NCBI GenBank assembly: GCA_040882225.1
Contig: JBBEBR010000014.1
Coordinates: 310,001 to 374,000 of the forward strand
Source of the DNA: Gracilimonas sp040882225
Lineage (GTDB): Bacteria; Bacteroidota; Rhodothermia; Balneolales; Balneolaceae
Direction: 5' to 3'
Length of the DNA stretch: 64,000 nucleotides
In this document: in pieces, positions 1-6,695 of the stretch
Layout of the letters: every line of letters begins with the position of its first letter
Numbering within the stretch: the first letter of the stretch is position 1
Position numbers and translations under genes: made by a program
The notes under the pieces: generated by a model
The model's database searches: none
Told to the model about the DNA's origin: nothing
What the model saw: the letters and a program-made list of their open reading frames with translations, nothing else

Positions 1-511
1 TTAGGATATTTTTGATTTCATAACGGTGAACTTTTATTCCCCAGGCATTTTCCATTTCACTTAATACTTTCACTACTTCCATGCTCATTTTGGCACGATC
101 TTCAAAAGTTTGATCCAGTTCCATTGTTCCCAACACAGATCGGGTAGTAGTTTGAGCAAGCTGGACAGCGGCATATCGATAATTTGTGACTCCATAGCTG
201 GCATTCACCGGATCCATCACACTGATATAAATAACCCCGTCAACTTCCACTTTCACATTATCTTTGGTGAAGCATTCCTGCGGCTCAACCTCTATGGTTT
301 CTTCGCGAAGATCCTGCTTATAAACCACTTTGTCGATGAAAGGAATAAGAGCATGGAAACCAGGCCCCAGCGTCTTGTGGTAATTTCCAAGCCTCTCTAC
401 GATATAGGCGAACTGATTGGGCACCAATCTCAAAGCCTGTATGAATTTGAACATCACATAAACAGAGAATAGTCCTAATAATATTTGGCTGATTGTTTCA
501 ATGATTCCCAT
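1..511 (-). CDS. SPFH/band-7 (stomatin-like) membrane protein, partial
   Basis: The minus strand reads open from an ATG at 511 to the window edge, giving about 170 residues; the C-terminus lies outside. There is one hydrophobic N-terminal helix (about residues 5-25) followed by a band-7/SPFH domain with the family-typical stretch LGPGFHALIPFIDK and, later, ASYGVTNYRYAAVQLAQTT. It is a clear paralogue of the next gene upstream (514-1449), whose stop lies two bases before this ATG, so the two are cotranscribed. SPFH proteins form large membrane-bound oligomers; the partner here is probably the NfeD protein at 1451-1948. Substrate unknown. Confidence 0.88.
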   Translation of the reverse strand, partial: MGIIETISQILLGLFSVYVMFKFIQALRLVPNQFAYIVERLGNYHKTLGPGFHALIPFIDKVVYKQDLREETIEVEPQECFTKDNVKVEVDGVIYISVMDPVNASYGVTNYRYAAVQLAQTTTRSVLGTMELDQTFEDRAKMSMEVVKVLSEMENAWGIKVHRYEIKNIL

Positions 512-513
512 GG

Positions 514-1449
514 TTATTTATCTCCCATAGTTTTGGATGTATTTTTTGTGTGATTGCTGATGGTGCCAACTCCTTCAAAAAACGTTTTTAAATTTGCGGT
601 TTCGGTTGGTAACACCGAGACGTTTGAGTTTTTGATAATTTTCCCAAACTGTTTTATGTATTGTTCTACCAGTTTGGTTTTTACAGCGAGTTCTCCGCCC
701 GGACGTTCAATAGCCTCGGCTACTCTTCGGAGGCCTTTCGCGGTAGCTGTAGCAACCAGTTCAATTTCCTTAGCCCGGCCTTTAGCCTCATTGATTCGTC
801 GTTGACGCTGAGCTTCAGAAACCAAAACCTGACTTTGTTGCTCTCCTTCGGATTCAAAAATACGAGCTTGCCGGTGGCCTTCTGAGTTGGTTATCTCGGC
901 ACGTTTTTCTCTTTCAGCTTCCATTTGGCGCTCCATGGTATCAACAATTTCATTGGAAGGCCGGATGTTTTTTATTTCATACCGTAAAACTTTGATCCCC
1001 CAGGGATCGGCGGCTTTATCAATCTCACGGACTATATTTTCATTCATCATTTCCCGTTCTGAAAACGTATCATCAAGAGTGATTTTTCCGATTTCGCTCC
1101 GCATGGTAGTTTGTGCAAGGTTCACAGCCGCCGCTTGGTAATTGGAAATGCCATAGCTGGCTTTATGAGAATCCATCACTTTTAAATATACGAGGCCATC
1201 AACAGCCACCTCAATATTATCGTTTGTGATACACGTTTGGCTGGGAACATCTAAAACTTGTTCACGCATTTCCTGGCTATAAGCTGGCCGGTCAACAAAA
1301 GGGATTAAGAAATGAAATCCCGGTTTTAGTGTTTTTTTGAACTTGCCCAGCCGTTCCTGAATTACTTCTTCACGCATTTCAACTATTTGGAAAAGGCGTG
1401 TTAAAATGAAATACAATACTACAACGGTGATTAAAAGAGTGGTCCACAT
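514..1449 (-). CDS. SPFH/band-7 (stomatin/QmcA-like) membrane protein
   Basis: A 311-residue protein starting MWTTLLITVVV, with one N-terminal membrane helix, an SPFH domain (about 20-200) and an Ala/Glu/Arg-rich helical C-terminal half expected to form a coiled coil. The frame is open 22 codons further upstream, but the ATG at 1449 is preferred: it follows the nfeD-like stop (1451-1453) by one base and puts the membrane helix at the very N-terminus, as the family requires. Stomatin/NfeD pairs are widespread and linked to membrane microdomains. Family assignment is firm; the cellular role is inferred. Confidence 0.9.
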   Translation of the reverse strand: MWTTLLITVVVLYFILTRLFQIVEMREEVIQERLGKFKKTLKPGFHFLIPFVDRPAYSQEMREQVLDVPSQTCITNDNIEVAVDGLVYLKVMDSHKASYGISNYQAAAVNLAQTTMRSEIGKITLDDTFSEREMMNENIVREIDKAADPWGIKVLRYEIKNIRPSNEIVDTMERQMEAEREKRAEITNSEGHRQARIFESEGEQQSQVLVSEAQRQRRINEAKGRAKEIELVATATAKGLRRVAEAIERPGGELAVKTKLVEQYIKQFGKIIKNSNVSVLPTETANLKTFFEGVGTISNHTKNTSKTMGDK

Positions 1450-1450
1450 A

Positions 1451-1948
1451 TCAGTTTGTTTTGGGTTCTTTAAGTTTATTTTCTTGAGAGTCAATAATTC
1501 CAACAGGCTCCACAATCCAGGTGGTATTGTCGCGGTATTTTATACGAACCTGAACACCGGCGGGAATTTCTCCCTCAAGAGTGCGGGCTTGCCAGGAAAT
1601 TCCCTGGAAACGAATTCTCCCGCTGTTATCTTCATCATTTAAGGGTTCAATTACTTCTACTATTTGATCCATCGCTTCATAATCCTCATCTGCATATTTG
1701 AAAGAAGTTTCCGCAGGAAAATATTTTCGCAAAAAAGGCCGAATCAAAATGGTAAGTGCGGTAGAGGTGAATAACCAGGTAAAGGTTGCTATGAAGGGAT
1801 CTTCCAAAAATCCAAAAAACCGAAGAGCGCCAACTGCAAGACCACTAATTCCTAAAAGAAAAGCAACGCCTCCCGGAATCAAAGCTTCCAGAACCATCAG
1901 CACAATTCCGCCGATCAGAAACAGCCAGGTTAATAGTTCGCCATCCAT
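1451..1948 (-). CDS. NfeD-like membrane protein
   Basis: 165 residues. The first half holds hydrophobic helices (about 5-25, 27-47 and 52-72) and the second half (about 85-150) is a soluble beta-rich segment matching the NfeD OB-fold, including IRFQGISWQAR, where the W-x-A motif is typical. This is the short NfeD form without a ClpP-like protease domain. It is the first gene of a three-gene operon with two SPFH paralogues, the usual partners of NfeD; its stop is one base from the next start. The OB-fold is thought to assist SPFH assembly. Confidence 0.88.
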   Translation of the reverse strand: MDGELLTWLFLIGGIVLMVLEALIPGGVAFLLGISGLAVGALRFFGFLEDPFIATFTWLFTSTALTILIRPFLRKYFPAETSFKYADEDYEAMDQIVEVIEPLNDEDNSGRIRFQGISWQARTLEGEIPAGVQVRIKYRDNTTWIVEPVGIIDSQENKLKEPKTN

Positions 1949-2036
1949 AGTCCAAGGTGTATAGTTTTATTTTTCTATAGATAGTGAATTGACGAGAAAA
2001 AAACCTGTGGAGTTACGATTAAATTTTTTTAAGTGG

Positions 2037-2056
2037 GCGCAAGCGGACGCTTGCGC
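2037..2056. repeat. REP-like perfect palindrome
   Basis: GCGCAAGCGGACGCTTGCGC is self-complementary except for the two central bases, a 9-bp stem. Related CAAGCGGGCGCTTG cores occur near 4608 and 5732, and a degraded copy near 6608. It stands at the left edge of the toxin-antitoxin block. It resembles the REP palindromes of other bacteria, but no REP-associated transposase is visible here. Confidence 0.65.
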
Positions 2057-2163
2057 GAGATTAAGGTCAAAAAACGCTTGTACTATTTTAAATACTTCCT
2101 AATGTATTAAAGGCATCTAATTCGCTCCTTCATTTACTTTATTCTGATGCTTCTTTTATTAGC

Positions 2164-2562
2164 TTATGAAACAAACTCTTTAGGCTTGATAGCGATGTTA
2201 GGAAATTCACGGAGAATCTTTTTGTCAAATGTTACTAATGGCACATTTAAATCGTCAGCTAATGCTACGAATTCACAATCATATGCCGAACATGAAGAAT
2301 CTGAAACAAGACTCATAACCTGTGTGGAGTTTACTTCGAATTCATTGGCAGCCATTAGTTCGGCTTCTTCTATTGCCTGCAAGGCAACCGATAATTCTAA
2401 AATACCCTTCCGGAGATATATCGATAATACATTTCTGAATTCAGATCGCCAGAGAAGAGGGGCAACCCAATCATCATCTTTCTTAAGTACTTTATAAACC
2501 CATTCATCCATATCGTTTGGCACCCACATGCTGGCAATCACATTAGTATCGACGACAATCAT
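2164..2562 (-). CDS. PIN-domain toxin, VapC/FitB-like
   Basis: 132 residues opening MIVVDTNVIASMW, the classic PIN N-terminus with the first metal-binding Asp at position 5. The other acidic residues are in place: Glu in RSEFRN, Asp in AYDCEFVALAD and Asp in LVTFDKK. PIN toxins are Mg-dependent ribonucleases that usually cut tRNA or rRNA. The start overlaps the antitoxin stop by four bases (2559-2562), indicating translational coupling. It is one of three PIN toxins within 4 kb, each with its own partner gene and each bounded by repeats. Confidence 0.9.
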   Translation of the reverse strand: MIVVDTNVIASMWVPNDMDEWVYKVLKKDDDWVAPLLWRSEFRNVLSIYLRKGILELSVALQAIEEAELMAANEFEVNSTQVMSLVSDSSCSAYDCEFVALADDLNVPLVTFDKKILREFPNIAIKPKEFVS

Positions 2563-2801
2563 GGACGCCCTTGATCAATGGCTTGTTGAATTTCTTCTAT
2601 AGAAAGAGTGCCTTTCGCTTTTTGTTTAAGTTTTTTGGCACGAGTTATAATTTGATCAGGATCTCGACGATTACTTTGGACTAACTTTTTCAAATAAACG
2701 ATCACTTCACTGTTAATACTTCGGTGATGCAGGTCGGCCTTTTTTTTAATTTTTGCATACACTTCATCGGGGATATTCCGGATTGTGATATTTGTAGGCA
2801 T
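2559..2801 (-). CDS. Ribbon-helix-helix antitoxin, FitA-like
   Basis: 80 residues starting MPTNITIRNIPDEVYAKIKKKA, whose beta strand and following helices fit the Arc/MetJ ribbon-helix-helix fold of FitA/VapB antitoxins (NITIRNIPDEVY for the strand, HRSINSEVIVYLKKLV for the helix). The basic middle and a C-terminal tail are expected to wrap the toxin. It precedes the PIN toxin with a four-base overlap. Such antitoxins normally repress their own promoter, which would lie in the 2802-2868 gap; no operator could be pinned down. Confidence 0.87.
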   Translation of the reverse strand: MPTNITIRNIPDEVYAKIKKKADLHHRSINSEVIVYLKKLVQSNRRDPDQIITRAKKLKQKAKGTLSIEEIQQAIDQGRP

Positions 2802-2868
2802 AGTTAGTGAGTTTAATTTGGTTTCAAAATAAAACTATACAGAAAAGATGATTATTGCAACTAAAGCA

Positions 2869-2992
2869 GTATAACGGTCTGGCGGATAAGCGGCTTGCGG
2901 AGGTTATTAACGGCTAGAATTTCAAAACAAGCAACTCCGGAAACCAACGGCACGTCCACGGCCCCAGTTTAGGTGCTTTTCGATTTATAACG
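2869..2992 (-). repeat. attC-like (integron cassette) repeat, copy 1
   Basis: About 124 bp running from GTATAACGG (2869) to TTATAACGG (about 2992). It is homologous to the element at 3583-3722: both start GTATAACG, share the centre AAAACAAGCAAC, and end with a GC-rich stretch containing CCCCAGTT before an AAC/GTT-type end. Length, imperfect dyad symmetry and AAC...GTT ends are those of integron attC sites. The outer right end is less well conserved than in copy 2. It separates the FitAB-like pair from the DUF1428 gene. Confidence 0.55.
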
Positions 2993-3140
2993 GCCTTCGG
3001 TTGAGAAGCGCACGGGAGTAGAATTTTACTTTGCCACATTGCCGAAATATTAAACAACCGGCCCCGCAAAAAACACCACTACAAAACCCCTAAAGAATGC
3101 TATGAAATAATACAAATGATTGTTGCACTTCTAACTTGAA

Positions 3141-3542
3141 CTAAACGGCGCTCTGACTGGATGATTTGGATGATTGAACGAACGACCGGAAGCCTCCATA
3201 CAATATCCGCTCAGCATCAAAAATTAATCTTTTAGAATCGGTTAATGGGGCAACTAATTCAGCCATCCTTTGGTCGTTGGGAACTTGTTTGTTTGCTAAA
3301 TCACGAGTCTCTTTTGAAGGAAACAAAACCCATCCAAATACAATTACTTCATCTTCTTTCAAATCCACTACTTCAACGAAAGAACGTGTGCCTTCCAATT
3401 TTAAATCTTCTCCGACATACTCGAAGTAAGCAAGTGCACCATATTCTTTCCAAATTTCAGCTACTTTTTCAGCCACACTTTTGTATTCGCTCAAGTGAAT
3501 TCGTGGAACCGGAAGAATAAATCCGTCAATATATTGTGTCAT
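3141..3542 (-). CDS. DUF1428 family protein
   Basis: 133 residues matching the DUF1428 (YbaA-like) family from its start MTQYIDGFILPVP through GWVLFPSKETRDLAN and FDAERILYGGF. The family has a dimeric ferredoxin-like alpha/beta fold and no settled function. It is a single gene between two attC-like elements (2869-2992 and 3583-3722), transcribed in the same direction as the neighbouring toxin-antitoxin pairs, the layout of a one-gene integron cassette. DUF1428 genes elsewhere are ordinary chromosomal genes, so the cassette reading rests on the flanking repeats. Confidence 0.85.
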   Translation of the reverse strand: MTQYIDGFILPVPRIHLSEYKSVAEKVAEIWKEYGALAYFEYVGEDLKLEGTRSFVEVVDLKEDEVIVFGWVLFPSKETRDLANKQVPNDQRMAELVAPLTDSKRLIFDAERILYGGFRSFVQSSKSSSQSAV

Positions 3543-3582
3543 GTTACACCCCCAATTTTGTTGCTGAAGTTTATCTTAAGCC

Positions 3583-3722
3583 GTATAACGACCCTGTGCA
3601 TAATCCCAAAGGGACAGGCGGGCGTAGAGATTATGAGTTAATAAACGGTTAAAAATTTAAAACAAGCAACACTGGAAATCCGAAGCTCCGTCCGCGTCCC
3701 CAGTTGATGCGGCTTGTTATAC
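3583..3722 (-). repeat. attC-like (integron cassette) repeat, copy 2
   Basis: 140 bp bounded by GTATAAC (3583-3589) and its exact inverse complement GTTATAC (3716-3722). Just inside, GGGACAGGCGGGCG near 3610 can pair imperfectly with CCGTCCGCGTCCC near 3690. Read on the minus strand, the end GTATAAC contains the TAA stop of the PIN toxin at 3717-3719; a cassette gene stopping inside the first attC core box is typical of integron cassettes. It aligns with copy 1 at 2869-2992. Confidence 0.6.
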
Positions 3723-4118
3723 TCCGCTCAATGGATATTCAAGAAGCTCAATGCCAGATAAAAATTTATAGTGCTTCTGATTTTTACTAATCATTTTTGC
3801 TTCCAAACTTAAAGAAGTTGCGGCAATCAGCATATCATTTATCTCCACACCATGACTCGACCTGAATTTCTTCATCAGGTCAAGTGCTGTTTTGGAGATT
3901 GATTTCGTAACAAATTCTATGTGAATATCTGAAATTAATTCATCCACTTTCTTCAAATCCTTTTTGCTTCTACATCCGGAATACAATTCCATAGCAGTAA
4001 TAACGCTGATGCTAAGTAAAAATTTATCTTCAAGAATAGCCATTGTTTGAATTGCATCAGTCCTATCCAGGCTAAAGTCGATAAGAATGTCTGTGTCAAT
4101 AATTGCAAGTTGAGCCAT
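3717..4118 (-). CDS. PIN-domain toxin, VapC-like
   Basis: 133 residues with the PIN signature: IIDTDILIDF (Asp at about 8), VITAMELYSG (Glu) and EINDMLIAAT (Asp); the fourth acidic position is replaced in MISKNQKHY, where many PIN proteins have Asn. A Mg-dependent RNase toxin is expected. It lies eight bases downstream of a DUF2281-type partner. Its stop codon falls inside the end box of the attC-like repeat 3583-3722. Different enough from the other two PIN genes here to be a separate lineage. Confidence 0.88.
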   Translation of the reverse strand: MAQLAIIDTDILIDFSLDRTDAIQTMAILEDKFLLSISVITAMELYSGCRSKKDLKKVDELISDIHIEFVTKSISKTALDLMKKFRSSHGVEINDMLIAATSLSLEAKMISKNQKHYKFLSGIELLEYPLSGV

Positions 4119-4126
4119 AAAGTCTA

Positions 4127-4366
4127 TTAGTCAGAAAAACGGCTTTTTCTAAGTTCTCGAACCCATTTTGTACTGTCTTGCATGTCTTCCCGATCTTTCC
4201 ACATCCCCCGAAAGGAGCTCTCTAAAATAGATTTTTTCTTTGATGGATCAGTTTCATCTGATTGCTGAAGATATTTTTTAGATAAAAATTCGACAAAATC
4301 CGCCGCTTCTTGTTGAGCTTCAGATGGAAGTTTCTTGAGTTGCTTTATGAGTTCTTTTTCAGACAT
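4127..4366 (-). CDS. DUF2281-type antitoxin candidate
   Basis: 79 residues, MSEKELIKQLKKLPSEAQQE followed by a short helix, a Ser/Lys-rich linker and a C-terminal segment (SFRGMWKDREDMQDSTKWVR) matching the pattern of DUF2281 and related small proteins encoded before PIN toxins. The N-terminal helix pair probably dimerises and the WVRELR tail probably binds the toxin. It is the first gene of a two-gene unit with the PIN toxin, with an 8-bp gap. No recognisable DNA-binding motif, so autoregulation is uncertain. Confidence 0.8.
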   Translation of the reverse strand: MSEKELIKQLKKLPSEAQQEAADFVEFLSKKYLQQSDETDPSKKKSILESSFRGMWKDREDMQDSTKWVRELRKSRFSD

Positions 4367-4418
4367 ACTTAAATGTAGTTAATCTAAATCACATTTAAAA
4401 CGAACAATAGGGAAAGGA

Positions 4419-4640
4419 GTATAACAAGCAATTAAGCAGATTTCAAAATCCCCAATAACTGCCGGATTATATTTCAATTCATTCAATAAAACAAACAGCG
4501 GATTGTTTCTTATAGTGTTATGCATATTAGTGGTTTTGAAATCCAGGTAATAGCTAATGAGACCAACTTCAACTGAATACAGGAGTTCCAAAGGAAAAAA
4601 GAGGGCACAAGCGGGCGCTTGCGTTAGGCAGGTACGTACT
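4419..4640. repeat. Type-B cassette-boundary repeat with REP-like core, copy 1
   Basis: Two parts. 4419-4523 runs from GTATAAC to GTTATGC and matches 5602-5707 almost base for base, including CAATTCATTCAATAAAACAA. 4517-4640 matches 6526-6643 and ends in the palindrome CAAGCGGGCGCTTG (4608-4621). The AAC/GTT ends recall attC. A 70-codon open frame across this repeat (4379-4591, minus) is not taken as a gene. It separates the DUF2281/PIN pair from the CPBP protease gene. Confidence 0.6.
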
Positions 4641-4724
4641 TTTCAGTTTGTTACCGATCTATATTTTGTATTTATACTTTTGATTTTATGATATCTTCGC
4701 TTTTTTAAAATGATCGGCATAGTT

Positions 4725-5429
4725 TTATTCTTTCACTGTTTTCAGTGCCGATTCTTCTTGCACAAAATATCTTACATAGATTAACACTAATATTGGGACG
4801 ATTACCAAACCAGAGGTAAAGTTCAATAGAGAAGCCCAATTTGTTAATTCAGTTCCACCTTGTGAAACTAATACTAATTCTCCTAAAGGTCCTTTTGAAA
4901 ATATGGTGTTGTAAATGAAATTCCATCCTAAATGAAGTCCAAAAGGAAGCATTATAGATTTGGTTTTCGAAAATGCCCAGGCCCAAGCGTATCCCATCAG
5001 CCCAGTTCCAATGAATACTAAAATCATGGCAATAAGATTTCCTAATACTCCGTAAGAGAACCAATGATAAATCCCGAATGTAATAGCGGAAATCAAAATG
5101 CTTTTTCTCGAGCCAATTTTTTGGATGAGAATATAGAGTAAAGCACCACGAAAAATTAATTCTTCTGTTAATACAGATCTTAGGTCCCACCAAAAAGATT
5201 TTAAAATAATCCCTCCCGTAATATCTTCATTCAAGACCCAGGAAGATGATTTTAGAAATGCTTCTAAACATTGAACAAGCACACAGAGTATTCCTGTAAT
5301 CAGAAATCCAATTAAGAACTGTTTCAATCTTTTAACAATTGGCAAAAAACCTAAAGCCAGAATACTTTTTTTTTCGACTACGTAAAGAAGTAACCATGAG
5401 GTGGCAAATGCAGCTATTATTCCGATCAA
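4725..5429 (-). CDS. CPBP family intramembrane metalloprotease (CAAX/Abi type)
   Basis: 234 residues with about six to eight hydrophobic helices and the three motifs of the CPBP/Abi family: LTEELIFRG (Glu-Glu and Arg), FGIYHWFSYG (His) and LHLGWNF (His). These place metal and catalytic groups inside the membrane. Members process prenylated proteins or peptides or act in bacteriocin immunity; the substrate here is unknown. The start appears to be TTG at 5429, since no ATG lies between it and an in-frame stop upstream. It sits alone between two type-B repeats. Confidence 0.85.
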   Translation of the reverse strand: MIGIIAAFATSWLLLYVVEKKSILALGFLPIVKRLKQFLIGFLITGILCVLVQCLEAFLKSSSWVLNEDITGGIILKSFWWDLRSVLTEELIFRGALLYILIQKIGSRKSILISAITFGIYHWFSYGVLGNLIAMILVFIGTGLMGYAWAWAFSKTKSIMLPFGLHLGWNFIYNTIFSKGPLGELVLVSQGGTELTNWASLLNFTSGLVIVPILVLIYVRYFVQEESALKTVKE

Positions 5430-5601
5430 TTGTGGGAGGGTGATTATGAATTATATTTAACACCAACGCTATTCAGGTGATTTCTGCTTTTCCTGCAGAT
5501 TTTATTCATTCTATTTCTAAAATAGCGTAGATACAAGAGGGCTTTACGAGAGGGTAGTTAAAAAGTTAGGACAGTTGAAGTACTAAATACTGAATAGAGC
5601 C

Positions 5602-5760
5602 CTATAACAGGTTATTGAGCAAATTTTACAATCCGCACTAAGTGCCTTGATAATATTTCAATTCATTCAATAAAACAAACAGCAGATTGTTTCTTATTGT
5701 GTTATGGTATGAATATTCAGGAAAGAGCTAAAAGCGGGCGCTTGCGCTAGGCAGGGATAG
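5602..5760. repeat. Type-B cassette-boundary repeat with REP-like core, copy 2
   Basis: 5602-5707 (CTATAAC to GTTATGG) aligns with 4419-4523 over about 105 bp, with the shared block ATATTTCAATTCATTCAATA. It continues through a shortened right half to the core AAGCGGGCGCTT and CTAGGCAGG just before the PIN toxin stop at 5761. Relative to copies 1 and 3, about 60 bp are missing between the two halves. It separates the CPBP gene from the third toxin pair. Confidence 0.6.
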
Positions 5761-6165
5761 TTAAGTCTCGGTGGACCAATCTTCCAGGTTAATATCCTTG
5801 ATCCGGTTGAAGTGATTCGTGTTATTCGTGACCATCACTAAGTCGAACGAAACAGCAGTAGCTCCAATCAACAGATCAAAATCGTCAATAATATTACCAG
5901 ATTTTTGAAGACGAGCTTTTTCTGAAGCATAAATATCAAGTGCCGGAAAAATCGGAAGAATCTGAATACCAGATAAAAAGTTTTCCAGAGCTTGTTGGTT
6001 ATTCTTTTTGGCCTGACTTTTTGCAACTCCATACTTTAATTCGGCAAGTGTAATTTCAGAAACGAAACAATTTTCTGGGCTAACCTCTTCAATTTTTGAT
6101 TTTAGCTCGTACAACCCCTTGATGAAGTAAATGCAAATATTTGTATCCAGCAGGTACTGATTCAA
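5761..6165 (-). CDS. vapC: VapC-like PIN-domain toxin
   Basis: 134 residues and the most canonical VapC of the three: YLLDTNICIYFIKG (Asp 7), EITLAELKYGVAKS (Glu), DDFDLLIGATAV (Asp) and MVTNNTNHFNRI, the C-terminal N-x-x-HF-x-R-I motif of VapC. It is expected to be a Mg-dependent endoribonuclease acting on initiator tRNA or rRNA. It overlaps its antitoxin gene by four bases. The stop directly abuts the type-B repeat at 5602-5760. Confidence 0.92.
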   Translation of the reverse strand: MNQYLLDTNICIYFIKGLYELKSKIEEVSPENCFVSEITLAELKYGVAKSQAKKNNQQALENFLSGIQILPIFPALDIYASEKARLQKSGNIIDDFDLLIGATAVSFDLVMVTNNTNHFNRIKDINLEDWSTET

Positions 6166-6407
6166 AACTCTTCAATTGTTTTGTTAAAAGTTCTGGATTC
6201 CTTGATAATGTCAATCAATTCTTCGGCACTTTCGCTCTCATCCCAACCACCAAAAGCATTATAAAAATTAGTCTCTTCTTGTTCTAAATCTGTTTTTACA
6301 GTTCTTGTGAGCTGTGAAATAAGATAAAGTTTGTTTTGCTTACTCATGTTTTTTAACAAAGAGAGGTAGCTGTCAATAAGTTTTGTATTTATATCTGCTG
6401 TATTCAT
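6162..6407 (-). CDS. VapB-type antitoxin
   Basis: 81 residues, largely helical: an N-terminal stretch (TKLIDSYLSLLKNMSKQNKL), a central acidic region with FGGWDESESAEELI, and a tail SRTFNKTIEEF. The FGxW...AEE...SRTFN pattern is typical of antitoxins paired with VapC in Bacteroidota. Its stop overlaps the toxin start (6162-6165). I see no classical AbrB or ribbon-helix-helix motif, so its DNA-binding mode is uncertain; the antitoxin call rests on position and on the tail motif. Confidence 0.82.
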   Translation of the reverse strand: MNTADINTKLIDSYLSLLKNMSKQNKLYLISQLTRTVKTDLEQEETNFYNAFGGWDESESAEELIDIIKESRTFNKTIEEF

Positions 6408-6525
6408 GGTATTACCTCACTGTTTAAATATGTTTTAGAACTGTTTTACCCCAATAAAATATATTCTTTAAACGAGCCAATTCTTAATTGCTTATAAAAT
6501 TTAATGAAAAATCAGAACTGTTGTT

Positions 6526-6643
6526 GTTATGCAGAATTAAATGGTTTTGACATTCAGGGGATAGCTAACGAGTTCATCTTCTACTGAATACAGGATTCCA
6601 TAGGAAAAAAGAGAGCACAAAAGGATGCTTGCACGAGGGAGGT
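6526..6643. repeat. Type-B boundary repeat right half, copy 3
   Basis: GTTATGC (6526) to GGAGGTA (6643) aligns with 4517-4635: shared blocks include TGGTTTTGA, ATAGCTAA and CTACTGAATACAGGA/GGAAAAAAGAG. The REP-like core is degraded (CACAAAAGGATGCTTGCACG, near 6606-6625). Upstream, 6483-6496 carries an inverted piece resembling the left end of copy 1. It marks the right edge of the toxin-antitoxin block; the ABC transporter gene follows at 6696. Confidence 0.5.
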
Positions 6644-6695
6644 AAAAAGAAATTTCAATTAACAATTACACCATTAACAAACTTATATTCCACCT

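Noticed and set aside
4379..4591. 70-codon frame on the minus strand
   Set aside because: It lies within the type-B repeat; the homologous repeat at 5602-5707 does not keep an equivalent frame, and no protein-like motif is seen.
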